From contig NZ_FQYX01000029.1 in assembly GCF_900141935.1 (NCBI RefSeq), forward strand, positions 1 to 50,580: DNA of 50,580 nt. Reading direction: 5' to 3'. The translations under genes and the position numbers were made by a program. Under the pieces are notes generated by a model. It did not search any database. It was not told the origin of the DNA and was given only the letters and a program-made list of their open reading frames with translations. Below are positions 1 to 8,002 of the stretch, in pieces; the first letter of the stretch is position 1; every line of letters starts with the position of its first letter. The DNA comes from Arenibacter nanhaiticus. Its GTDB lineage: Bacteria > Bacteroidota > Bacteroidia > Flavobacteriales > Flavobacteriaceae.

Positions 1-340
1 GTAATAAAGACGGAGACCCCTTATGTGATAGGGGTATTGGAATAAAATTAAGAGGATGAACGGTAATACAATAACTAAGCTCACCAAGAATAGTAGATTT
101 GCTTGGATCACAAAACAATGTAGGTGGACATTACCCATGTATCACATCGGTTAGCAAGTGACCAGGCTTATTATAACTTATAATCATACAGATGCTGGTG
201 ACCACTTCTGCTAAGACGAGGATCACATATAGGATGCCGAGCAAGTTATATGGTATTGAATTTTAAATGATGCACAGCCTCATTCATAATTCAATACGCT
301 TAAAACTAATATTATGAGATAGTTAAAGGATAAAATATTA
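1..340. other. Non-coding, hairpin-rich stretch of unknown identity
   Basis: No coding region is supported here. Several inverted repeats are visible: CCCCT 17-21 with AGGGG 30-34; GGTAAT 62-67 with ATTACC 130-135, enclosing CCAAG 84-88 with CTTGG 102-106; a long interrupted stem made of 151-160 plus 162-165 pairing with 195-198, 203-207 and 210-214; a palindrome 170-184; and GTATTGAATT 253-262 with AATTCAATAC 288-297. The density of nested stems suggests a structured RNA or the non-coding end of a mobile element such as a group II intron or IS. I do not recognise which, and the left part lies outside the window. Confidence 0.4.
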
Positions 341-380
341 ACTTTAGAGAACTGGACTAGTGCTTTTCATAGGATACATT

Positions 381-394
381 GTTGTGCATAGTGC
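381..394. repeat. Left arm of inverted repeat bracketing the metal cassette
   Basis: GTTGTGCATAGTGC here matches, at 13 of 14 positions, the reverse complement of 4145-4158. The pair is about 3.76 kb apart and encloses exactly the CDF transporter, TonB receptor and Fur-type genes. That is directly visible; reading it as the edges of an inserted cassette is inference. Confidence 0.55.
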
Positions 395-445
395 TTTTCA
401 CGTTTTGCTTGGTTTTCCGATGTTTGTTATTTAGTTCTAAATTGA

Positions 446-528
446 GCGTTGGCAAGACATATTCTTTTACAGTTTTGGTGGTGCGATGGCTTGAGCGACT
501 GTAAATGTGTATGGCTTTCAGCGTTGGC
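446..528. repeat. Two GCGTTGGC direct repeats left of the metal cassette
   Basis: GCGTTGGC occurs at 446-453 and 521-528, between the left inverted-repeat arm and the 3' end of the CDF gene. Three further copies in the same orientation lie on the other side of the cassette at 4020-4027, 4053-4060 (GCGTTGGT) and 4066-4073. Their placement on both flanks suggests they belong to the boundary structure of the cassette. The function is unknown. Confidence 0.5.
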
Positions 529-536
529 AATTCCGA

Positions 537-1331
537 TTACTTACTTAATTTCAAAATCCGAAATGCACCTTGTATTACCACTATAAAAACGATTGTTCCG
601 ATAATCAAATCAGGTTTGTTGGAATTTAGCCAATTCACTAAAATTCCTGCGATTATTACTCCCAAATTGATAATCACGTCATTGGAAGTAAAAATCATAC
701 TCGCTTTCATATGTGCCTCTTCTTTGCTCTTTGACTTTTGCAAAATGTAAAGACAAATTCCGTTTGCGATAAGTGCTAAAATCGAAACGATAATCATCGT
801 TGAAAAATCGGGAAGTTTCTCGGCTCCAAAAAATCTTCTCAACACTTCCACAAATCCGATAATCGCAAGTGTTATCTGAAAATAGCCTGCAATTTTTGCA
901 ATCCGTTTTTTCTTAATCAACGTTCCGCCAACCGCAAACAAGCTAATTCCGTAAACAAAACTGTCGGCAAGCATATCCAAACTATCGGCAACCAATCCCA
1001 TTGATTTCGAGATGAGCCCTGTGGTCATTTCGATAATGAAGAAGACAAAATTTATCGCCAGTACAATCCAAAGTAGCTTTTTTTGGTTGGTGTTTTCTAC
1101 AAAATCTTTTTTGTTGGTTTCTTCGGTCGAGATTTTCTTTCCGCCTAATTTTAATTCGATAATTGACTTTTCAATTTGGTCGTTATGACCATCGTGAAAA
1201 ACGGTCAATTTTCGGTTGGGAATGTCAAAATCGAGATTTTTGATTTCTTGGATTCCATCCAATTTCATTCGTATAAGATTTTCCTCGGAAGGACAATCCA
1301 TCTTACTGATTTCAAATATCGTTTTGTTCAT
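537..1331 (-). CDS. CDF-family cation transporter with N-terminal HMA-like domain
   Basis: A likely inner-membrane divalent-cation exporter. The first ~70 residues resemble a heavy-metal-associated domain with the loop MDCPSEE, which has one Cys instead of the usual CxxC. After a charged linker come hydrophobic segments typical of cation diffusion facilitators, with an Asp-rich motif (ADSLDMLAD) in the second transmembrane helix and a paired Asn-Asp motif (TSNDVIIN) later. Length about 264 residues. I chose the ATG at 1331 because it sits one base after the stop of the upstream receptor gene; in-frame ATGs at 1343 and 1355 are alternatives. It is the last gene of a metal-related row and is probably co-transcribed with the receptor. 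The metal cannot be named from sequence; Zn, Co or Cu are possible. Confidence 0.85.
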   Translation of the reverse strand: MNKTIFEISKMDCPSEENLIRMKLDGIQEIKNLDFDIPNRKLTVFHDGHNDQIEKSIIELKLGGKKISTEETNKKDFVENTNQKKLLWIVLAINFVFFIIEMTTGLISKSMGLVADSLDMLADSFVYGISLFAVGGTLIKKKRIAKIAGYFQITLAIIGFVEVLRRFFGAEKLPDFSTMIIVSILALIANGICLYILQKSKSKEEAHMKASMIFTSNDVIINLGVIIAGILVNWLNSNKPDLIIGTIVFIVVIQGAFRILKLSK

Positions 1332-1332
1332 T

Positions 1333-3516
1333 TTAGTCGTCATCTTCGTTTCCAAAAGGTTTGATTATTACTCCAACGCTAAATATAAAACCGTCTGTTG
1401 GTGCATAAATTTCGGAAAATTCTGGATTGTCGTGTGGTGGCAAAACCAATGGCGAAAACCTGCTTTGTCTTCTGTCCGTAAAGTTTTCAAAATTCACAAA
1501 CGTTGTTCCCCATTTAAAATTTCGCATTGCCACAAAACCCATTGTTATGAAGTCGGTTGTTTCTGTTCCATTAGACAAAAATTGTTTTCCTGTGTAAAAC
1601 GTTTCGTAACCGATTCGCCATTTTTCAGATTCGTACATCAAAACACTTCCTGCGTTATGTTTTGCAGTTAGCGGTTTTTGTGGATTTCCAGCCAAATAAT
1701 TCAATTTTGTGTCAATGAGTGCATAATTCAAGAACCAACGAAAATCTTTATAGGTAAACTTGATGTTTGTTTCAGCACCTTTGCTCAAAATTTCATCTGT
1801 TGCATTCTCAAATTGGAAAAATCCATTATCAGTTGAATTTAACAGTAATGCATCATTAATCGCAGTTACATAAAACAGTTGATTAATAGAAAAACCAACG
1901 GTTTCAAATAAACGTGTTTGATAGTTGAAATCAAGATTTACACCGTAAGAACGTTCCGCATTTAGTGAAGATTTATCAATACCAAGTACATTTTCAAAAT
2001 TGATAAATTCCGCCTCTTCTGTAAAAATATCTGGAATTTTGTAACCTAATCCACCACCAATTCTGCTCGAAAATCCACTATCGTTTTTGTATAGCAATGA
2101 AACTCGTGGAAGCGGAAAAAAGCCAAAATCAGTATTGTAATCTGCTCGCAATCCTGTTTCCAAAATCCAATTATCCGAAATGTCATAAATGTTATTTGCA
2201 AATGCTCCATAAGTTATATCTGTTTGGTCGCGTTGCAAAGTTGCATTATCATTTTCATCAAAATCAGAAGTATATAGGTTTGCTCCAAAAATCCAATCTG
2301 TTTTATTGGCTGACTTTTGATAGTTTATTTCCGTGAATGTATTGGTTTGTTTACCGTCAAATGTAAAATCGGGAATGGTCAGTTCTCTGTCGAAGAACGA
2401 GATACTATTTTTGATAGTTAATGAACTGACGGAATCTATTTGAGTTTCGTAAACCGCTTGACTGCTCAATCTTTTCGATACGTTTTCTTCGGTATATTGA
2501 TGGATGCCATTTTCGCCACTTTCAATTTTTGTGATGTCGCCACCAATTCTGTCGTCATACGTTCCGTTTAAGCCAAACCAAAATGTTGTTTTTTCCGATG
2601 GATAATAAAAGAACTTTGGGTTGAATGAAATCGAAGTTGTTTTTGGCAAGTTACTAAAGTCATCATCTTCTGGGTCATACGCTTTTTGATAATGACCTGA
2701 ACCATAAAGTGAAACACCAAATTTTTCATTCCGTTTGCTGTAAAATACATTTGCTGTACTTCCCAGAGCTTGGGTTTGTGTCAACATAATATCCAAAGCA
2801 GGTTCTTCGTCTGGTGTTTTGGAAACCATATTTATCAAACCTGCAATTGCACCACCACCATAAAGCGTTGATGAACTTCCTTTTATTATTTCAAATTGTT
2901 TTAAGTCTAATGGCGGAATTTGTAAAATACTCAAACCGCTGGAAAAACCGCCATAAAGTGGAAATCCATCTCTCAAAAGTTGTGTATAGCGTCCATCGAG
3001 ACCTTGAATTCTAATGTTGGTATTTCCGCTACTTAACGAAGTTTGTTGCATCTGTATGCCTGTACTTTCTCGAAGTACCATTGAAATATTTGTCGGGTTC
3101 ATTACTGCTTTTTCGCCTAATTCTTCCGCTCCAATAAATTCAATTCGAGTTGGAATTTTTCTAACAGTTCGTGTACTTCTTGAAGATTGTATGACAACTT
3201 CGTCAAGTTCATTACCTCCAGATTCGAGCTTGAAAGCGAACTCCTTTTTTGTTCCAACATCAATAGTAGTTTCTATGGTTTTGAAGCCTATGTATGAAAT
3301 TTTTATAATGTGGTTTCCATTTGGGATTTCTGTAAATGTGGCAATTCCGTAAAAATCTGTTACTGCTCCTTTTGCTAATTCTTCAAAATAGACGGTAGCA
3401 CCCAATAATGGTTCGTTGGTTCCTGCATCGCTAACAGAAATGGAAATATCGCTCGTCTGTGAGAACGATATGATTGATACGAATAAAAATAATGTGTTTA
3501 AAAATATGTTTTTCAT
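1333..3516 (-). CDS. TonB-dependent outer-membrane receptor, CarboxypepD_reg-like N-terminus
   Basis: A 727-residue outer-membrane receptor for TonB-energised uptake. The N-terminus has a signal peptide ending near residue 20 (ISFSQ). Residues ~22-95 form a carboxypeptidase-regulatory-like Ig domain (DAGTNEPLLGATVYF, then a GxHxIKISYIGF-type strand), which is the Bacteroidetes style of receptor. A plug domain follows from ~105 to ~235 (NIRIQGLDGRYTQLLRDGFP and a GSSSTLYGGGAIAGLINM motif), and the rest is a beta-barrel with many aromatic strands. It lies just downstream of a Fur-type regulator and just upstream of a cation exporter-like gene, so its ligand is probably a metal or metal complex. 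That substrate is inferred from neighbours, not from a motif. Confidence 0.92.
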   Translation of the reverse strand: MKNIFLNTLFLFVSIISFSQTSDISISVSDAGTNEPLLGATVYFEELAKGAVTDFYGIATFTEIPNGNHIIKISYIGFKTIETTIDVGTKKEFAFKLESGGNELDEVVIQSSRSTRTVRKIPTRIEFIGAEELGEKAVMNPTNISMVLRESTGIQMQQTSLSSGNTNIRIQGLDGRYTQLLRDGFPLYGGFSSGLSILQIPPLDLKQFEIIKGSSSTLYGGGAIAGLINMVSKTPDEEPALDIMLTQTQALGSTANVFYSKRNEKFGVSLYGSGHYQKAYDPEDDDFSNLPKTTSISFNPKFFYYPSEKTTFWFGLNGTYDDRIGGDITKIESGENGIHQYTEENVSKRLSSQAVYETQIDSVSSLTIKNSISFFDRELTIPDFTFDGKQTNTFTEINYQKSANKTDWIFGANLYTSDFDENDNATLQRDQTDITYGAFANNIYDISDNWILETGLRADYNTDFGFFPLPRVSLLYKNDSGFSSRIGGGLGYKIPDIFTEEAEFINFENVLGIDKSSLNAERSYGVNLDFNYQTRLFETVGFSINQLFYVTAINDALLLNSTDNGFFQFENATDEILSKGAETNIKFTYKDFRWFLNYALIDTKLNYLAGNPQKPLTAKHNAGSVLMYESEKWRIGYETFYTGKQFLSNGTETTDFITMGFVAMRNFKWGTTFVNFENFTDRRQSRFSPLVLPPHDNPEFSEIYAPTDGFIFSVGVIIKPFGNEDDD

Positions 3517-3544
3517 CTGCTTATTCTGATTTAAAAGAATAGTA

Positions 3545-3579
3545 CAAATGTAAATTCCTTTTACTGCAACTCGATTGCA
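3545..3579 (-). promoter_or_regulatory. Probable promoter and operator of the receptor-CDF pair
   Basis: On the minus strand TACATTTG (3552-3545) fits the Bacteroidetes -7 box TAnnTTTG, 29 bases upstream of the receptor start. Just upstream lies a perfect inverted repeat TGCAA-N5-TTGCA (3565-3579), a plausible operator for the adjacent Fur-type regulator. Spacing to a -33 TTG is not ideal, so the promoter call is moderate. Confidence 0.5.
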
Positions 3580-3583
3580 AAGA

Positions 3584-3994
3584 TTACTTGTTGCAGTTGT
3601 CGCACAAGCCTTTTACAACCATATTAGCTTGTTGTAGTTTGAAGTTTTGAGGAAGTTCAATTTGAGGAATTGGAACATCGAAAAGGCAGAATGTTTTATC
3701 GCAGTTTGTACAGTAAAAATGATAGTGCAAATCCTTTGGGTCGCAGTTACAGCCTTTGGCACAAACCGCATATTTGGTCATTCCAGAACCATCTTCAATG
3801 CTGTGGATAACTTTGTTTTCCTCAAATGTTTTCAGCGTTCTGAAAATCGAACTTCTGTCAGTATATGCCAATGCGTTTTCAATATCTTTTAAAGATTGGG
3901 CTTTTTCTTGGCTCAAAAGATGTCGTAAAACCACAGTTCTGACTGCGGTGTTTTTTACTTTTTTTATTTTTAGGATTTCTTCTTCAGTTTGCAT
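3584..3994 (-). CDS. Fur-family metal-responsive transcriptional regulator
   Basis: A 136-residue DNA-binding repressor of the Fur superfamily. The N-terminal winged helix includes the recognition-helix region TDRSSIFRTLKTFEENKVI (~47-65). The C-terminal dimerisation domain has the His-rich HYHFYC strand and two Cys pairs, CTNC and CDNC, that form the structural zinc site of Fur/Zur proteins; one more Cys pair lies in the CNCDP loop. It is about the size of short Flavobacterial Fur/Zur members. It is encoded immediately upstream of the receptor and CDF genes in the same direction and probably controls them through the inverted repeat at 3565-3579. The metal sensed (Zn, Fe or other) is not resolved. 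Confidence 0.88.
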   Translation of the reverse strand: MQTEEEILKIKKVKNTAVRTVVLRHLLSQEKAQSLKDIENALAYTDRSSIFRTLKTFEENKVIHSIEDGSGMTKYAVCAKGCNCDPKDLHYHFYCTNCDKTFCLFDVPIPQIELPQNFKLQQANMVVKGLCDNCNK

Positions 3995-4019
3995 TTTCCT
4001 AATGTATCATTTTTTTCGA

Positions 4020-4073
4020 GCGTTGGCGAAAAACAGCTCTTTTATTTTTTTAGCGTTGGTATTTCGCGTTGGC
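4020..4073. repeat. Three GCGTTGG direct repeats right of the metal cassette
   Basis: GCGTTGGC at 4020-4027, GCGTTGGT at 4053-4060 and GCGTTGGC at 4066-4073, all in the same orientation as the two copies at 446-528. They occupy the upstream region of the Fur-type gene, so a regulatory role is possible as well as a cassette-boundary role. Confidence 0.5.
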
Positions 4074-4144
4074 AAAAAAAATAAATGTGCTGTTTGTGCG
4101 GTTGGCTTTTTTAGTTCAAATGTTGAATTTTAGAACGATTTTTT

Positions 4145-4158
4145 GCATTATGCACAAC
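4145..4158. repeat. Right arm of inverted repeat bracketing the metal cassette
   Basis: GCATTATGCACAAC is the near-perfect (13/14) reverse complement of 381-394. It lies about 150 bases beyond the start of the Fur-type gene and, together with the left arm, delimits the three-gene metal cassette. Confidence 0.55.
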
Positions 4159-4275
4159 GTTTTAGCTATGATTTCGGTCTGGGAATCCGACAGGATTTTA
4201 CATGATCGGAATCGTGCTGGAATAAAAGTAAGCAATTTTATCTTTTGGAAAAGGCAAGACTGAATTATAGGTATT

Positions 4276-4662
4276 GTTAGCGGTTGCTTGCTGCGCTGAC
4301 CATACCCCAGAGGAAAAACTAATGGAACAATCCCCGGGGATTTGCCGCATATTCAATCCGGCGCATATCTGGGCGGACATAAACAAAATTTAATCTTCTA
4401 TAAAACTTTGGCAGATACTGGCAAGCCAAAATTCGAACAGCGTACTGCTTGCGTACTGGCGGCAAAAGGATGAGCCCTGTCGTTGCTCTATTTTAAATCC
4501 CAATACCTACTGAAATCCTGATAGTGCGATTTACAGACCGTAGTTTTTTTGCTGCCCTGATAAACGTACTGCTTTCGTACCGATTGGTAAAACTATAGGG
4601 TAGGCAGCAAAAAAAGGAAGTCCCGATGCTGCTCTTAATTTTTATAGCAAGTTACCGCTAAC
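4276..4662. repeat. 387-bp non-coding module with 16-bp terminal inverted repeats
   Basis: The ends GTTAGCGGTTGCTTGC (4276-4291) and GCAAGTTACCGCTAAC (4647-4662) are inverted repeats matching at 14 of 16 positions. Inside is a perfect 13-bp inverted repeat (TTTTTTTGCTGCC 4544-4556 with GGCAGCAAAAAAA 4603-4615) and two copies of CGTACTGCTT (4441-4450, 4565-4574 as CGTACTGCTT). There is no coding potential. It looks like a miniature inverted-repeat element or a structured transfer or replication site. No target duplication was found, so the class is open. Confidence 0.5.
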
Positions 4663-4667
4663 GTACT

Positions 4668-4691
4668 TGTATAGTAACAAGTTACTATACA
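4668..4691. promoter_or_regulatory. Perfect 11-bp palindrome next to mobile-element genes
   Basis: TGTATAGTAAC (4668-4678), a 2-base gap, then GTTACTATACA (4681-4691). The symmetry suggests a dimeric protein site or a short hairpin. It lies 6 bases from the end of the inverted-repeat module and ~270 bases beyond the stop of the XRE regulator gene. The bases from 4692 to 4958 hold nothing else I can support. Confidence 0.5.
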
Positions 4692-4958
4692 TCTATTTTA
4701 GAATTAACTAATGTAGGGTTTTTTTTATTAAAAAAGAAGCTGTTTTATTTGAGGCAATCAACATGGACTATAAATGGTATGAAAGGGTAGGATTAGGCAT
4801 CAAGCTTTGGTAAATTGTAACTACACTTATTGAAAAAGAGTAAGGTTTACAACAAAAACTCTCATCGTTGTAGGATAGCAGGATAGGGGTAGGGGAGAAG
4901 GACTCTCCCCCTTAAATATTGTTGTCCATTGAAGTGACAGTAGGTTGGAGGATCCTTT

Positions 4959-5357
4959 TTAAATCTTCTTTTTAAACTCGGTCAAAGCAGTTACGATAGC
5001 GGCTTCCATTTCCTTGTATTCCTCTTGTACATCGGCTTGATAGACGACATTTTCACCAATATTGGTCTTTGGGATAAACTCGTTGTCTTCCGTAAGGATC
5101 CATGCCGGATTATACCCTAGGGAATAGTAGTATAATATCAATTTGATGGTTGTTAAGGAGATGGCCCCACGTTCTACATTGACCAAGGTATTGTAGTCCA
5201 TGTCAAATCGCTCTGTAATGGCTTTTATGGAAAATGCGCTCGTACGCCGATTACCGGTATCTTTCGTTATCAGTTCTTCACGTATCAATTTTAATCGTTC
5301 ACTGATGTAGGTAAAATCCTCAGTAGGGGCTTTCATCAGCTCGTATATGTCTTTCAT
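4959..5357 (-). CDS. XRE-like helix-turn-helix regulator
   Basis: A 132-residue protein. A central helix-turn-helix region (~45-80) with the XRE pattern is visible: FSIKAITERFDMDYNTLVNV, then ERGAISLTTIKLILYYYSLGYNPAWILT, the last phrase being typical of Cro/CI-type domains in which the turn precedes a conserved W-I-L. The N- and C-terminal tails are charged and helical. It follows the coupling-protein gene with an 11-base gap and is probably co-transcribed with it. A role in controlling the transfer genes is inferred from that position only. Confidence 0.75.
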   Translation of the reverse strand: MKDIYELMKAPTEDFTYISERLKLIREELITKDTGNRRTSAFSIKAITERFDMDYNTLVNVERGAISLTTIKLILYYYSLGYNPAWILTEDNEFIPKTNIGENVVYQADVQEEYKEMEAAIVTALTEFKKKI

Positions 5358-5368
5358 GTTTCAAATTA

Positions 5369-7897
5369 TTAATTTTCCATATCCATTATTATAGGAAAGC
5401 TGGAGAATAAGCTTTCCAAATCTTTCTCTGTAACATTTCCAGGCTCCAATTGATTGGCTTCGGTAAACTTTCCAAAGTTAGGTATTTCATACTGCTTACG
5501 GAATGAATCTGCCAATGCCTTTTTGGCCCTGCTATGAAAATCGGTAATAAAACCCTTGGCGATAAGATCGTTTTTTTCCAAAGACGTACCTATTTCACCG
5601 CCTATCTTGGTTTTATCAAATATCGGTAACTTGGGTTTTTTTCCTGTGCATCGAGAATACTCCCGTTCCACCAGAGTATTGATATCCTGGATCACTTTCA
5701 TAAAATTTTTCTCCAATACCCTGTTTTTTTCCTGTTCTATGAACATACGGTCCACTAGAGCGGTAATAAACTTTTTTATAGAATTTATTGTATCGGTATC
5801 TTCTATTGTAAGGCTCTTTAATTTATGTAGGTGGTCAAATAGTTTTATTTCACGGGCTATTGGGATAAACTGCATTTGTTTTATAGGGTTACTGTACCGT
5901 TCCTTGGTAAATTGATCGAGGTACTTGCCATAGAACTTCCTATGATCCCTCTGACCAAAATCCAGATGTTTTATTACTTCAAAAAAATTGAGATTTTGTA
6001 GAACGGTCATTTTGGAGGCTACCAATTCCTGATGGTGTTTATTTATAAATTGGGTGGGTGAAGGTAGTTCGTATTTGTCCTGTATTTTCTTTGCCTCCAT
6101 GTTGGGCTTTAACAATCCACAACATAGTTTTTGTGTTATCGGGTGCTCAAAGGTATCCGCCACAATACCTGCAAAATGGCCAGTGGACATACTCGTTATC
6201 TTGCTCTTTGGAAGCAAGGACGATAGGATGGTGCTAAAATTGACCGTAGTATCCTGGTTAGAAACCGCCTTGCTTCTTTTTTCCTGATGGATACGGCCAA
6301 AAATTTCACTGATCCGACGAGCGGTTTCTCCTTTCGCAGCACCACTGAAGACATTGGAGCAATTGTCAAAAATGACCTCTGCCAGTTCTCTGCCGTAATC
6401 GGCTATTAGTTGGGAGATACTCTGTATGCCCAGTACGGTGGCTACGTAGTGGGCCCGTCCGGTATCGATAATCCTACGTAGTCCCATAATGAAAACGGTG
6501 GGGAGTTCATCCAAGATCAGACCCATTGGCCTACACCCCGGTTTGTTCACCACCTGTAGCGCTTTGTTAATGTACAGTCCAATGGGCGCAGCGTATATTT
6601 CAGAGCGGTCGGGATTGTTTTGGATGCAGACTATTTTTGGGCTTTGCGGGTTGTTGATATCCAATTGGAAATCGTTACCGGTCATGATATAATAGATTTC
6701 CTTGCTGGCCAACATCGAAAGGGAAATCTGGGCACTGGCGGTCTGTCCAGCCAATTGCTGACCTGCTTTTCGCTCCATGGCATCCTTGAAGGGAATCATT
6801 AAACTACGAACTTCTACTTCCTGCATCATAATTTCCAAGAGATATTCTATGTTTATGGTAGATAAGGTAATCACATGGGGTAGGGTACAGATGTATTCTC
6901 CTGTTTCCTCGGATTTCTTTTTTAAATACCAGATGAGTCCCGCTACAAAACTAATGGCGCTTTTGGAGAAAAAATCACCGCGTTTGATCCATTCCCTGTT
7001 CAGGTTCTTCATGATAATAGTAGCAGCATCCGAAGCGTCCGTCTGGTTTTGCATCAGGTAGGGGTCTATAGGATTACAGCGGTGCGATTTCTCAATGTTG
7101 TCAAAGCTCAAGATGTAAAATTCGGGTAGCCTATGTAATGGGTCCGCTTCATGAGGTAGCTCCTTTTTACGGCGCCAATAATTGTAGGCGATTTTACTAA
7201 GAGTATCAAACTTAAAATCGTAGATCAGCATGGTATAGTTTTTTGTGATCATCTGTTCTATGATCTCTTCGATCAAGGCAAAGGACTTCCCACTACCTGG
7301 GGTGCCTATGACCAACAAAGCCCGAAACAGGTTCACGAAGTTCACCCATCCTTTGCGGAGTTGCCCCCTATAGCGATACTCATAAGGTATGTTTACAGAA
7401 TATTTGGTATCTATCTTTTCTTCCATTTGCCGGAAAGACTCGTTCTGTTCGTTAAATGGATCTTCCTCGGCTTCGTTGGTAAAGTCCATAACTTGGAATA
7501 AGTGAACGGCTCCTATAACCGAAAATAAAAACCCAATGCAGTACAAGAAAAGGGAGTACCCAAGTATGGGAATTTGGTATGCCTTAAAATATGCCGTAAT
7601 AAACAGTAGTAGGGCGCCGAATGAAAAATATACAAATCCGGTGACAAGGGAGCTACTTTCTTTTTTCCTGGGGTTATAGAGCATAACGCTCCCCAAAACA
7701 ATCAATAGCAATAAGGACCTGCTGAGAAAAGGCTTTTGTAATGTCTTGAACCGTCCTAAAAAATCATGAACCATTCCGAAAAGGGGCGAATCCAGTTCAA
7801 GGTATTGCAGCAGTGGGTAATATGGGATAATCCCCAATATTACAAAGAAACTTACTGAAAGTAGCATGGCCGAAAATGCCAAGTTCTGGTTGTTCAT
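5369..7897 (-). CDS. TraG/VirD4-type coupling ATPase (Bacteroidetes MobC-like)
   Basis: An 842-residue inner-membrane ATPase that in its family couples relaxase-DNA complexes to a type IV secretion channel. The N-terminus has about four transmembrane segments in the first ~135 residues. Then comes a Walker A motif GTPGSGKS (~198-205) and a Walker B region MGLILDELPTVF (~457-468), followed by the conserved GRAHYVATVLGIQSISQL stretch and the NCSNVFSGAA segment typical of coupling proteins. The C-terminal ~250 residues are helical and less conserved. It is the clearest conjugation or mobilisation marker in the window. No relaxase or T4SS channel gene lies beside it, so the partner must be elsewhere or lost. 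Confidence 0.9.
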   Translation of the reverse strand: MNNQNLAFSAMLLSVSFFVILGIIPYYPLLQYLELDSPLFGMVHDFLGRFKTLQKPFLSRSLLLLIVLGSVMLYNPRKKESSSLVTGFVYFSFGALLLFITAYFKAYQIPILGYSLFLYCIGFLFSVIGAVHLFQVMDFTNEAEEDPFNEQNESFRQMEEKIDTKYSVNIPYEYRYRGQLRKGWVNFVNLFRALLVIGTPGSGKSFALIEEIIEQMITKNYTMLIYDFKFDTLSKIAYNYWRRKKELPHEADPLHRLPEFYILSFDNIEKSHRCNPIDPYLMQNQTDASDAATIIMKNLNREWIKRGDFFSKSAISFVAGLIWYLKKKSEETGEYICTLPHVITLSTINIEYLLEIMMQEVEVRSLMIPFKDAMERKAGQQLAGQTASAQISLSMLASKEIYYIMTGNDFQLDINNPQSPKIVCIQNNPDRSEIYAAPIGLYINKALQVVNKPGCRPMGLILDELPTVFIMGLRRIIDTGRAHYVATVLGIQSISQLIADYGRELAEVIFDNCSNVFSGAAKGETARRISEIFGRIHQEKRSKAVSNQDTTVNFSTILSSLLPKSKITSMSTGHFAGIVADTFEHPITQKLCCGLLKPNMEAKKIQDKYELPSPTQFINKHHQELVASKMTVLQNLNFFEVIKHLDFGQRDHRKFYGKYLDQFTKERYSNPIKQMQFIPIAREIKLFDHLHKLKSLTIEDTDTINSIKKFITALVDRMFIEQEKNRVLEKNFMKVIQDINTLVEREYSRCTGKKPKLPIFDKTKIGGEIGTSLEKNDLIAKGFITDFHSRAKKALADSFRKQYEIPNFGKFTEANQLEPGNVTEKDLESLFSSFPIIMDMEN

Positions 7898-8002
7898 AAT
7901 GGTATCGTTTTGTAAACACGCCTTCCTTTCAAGGTTTTATAAGTCGAATATCAAGCTGGTTAAAAGAAGCATTACCTTTATCGATGTAATCCAAAAAGCA
8001 TC

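Noticed and set aside
446-4073. Integron attC sites formed by the GCGTTGG repeats
   Set aside because: The motifs do not fit the GTTRRRY/RYYYAAC core pair and no integrase gene is visible.
4020-4400. Short frames on both strands in the GCGTTGG and inverted-repeat area
   Set aside because: They cross repeats, lack domain similarity and have no ribosome-binding context.
4276-4691. Firm oriT assignment
   Set aside because: There are inverted repeats but no relaxase gene beside them and no recognised nic sequence, so it is only listed as a possibility.
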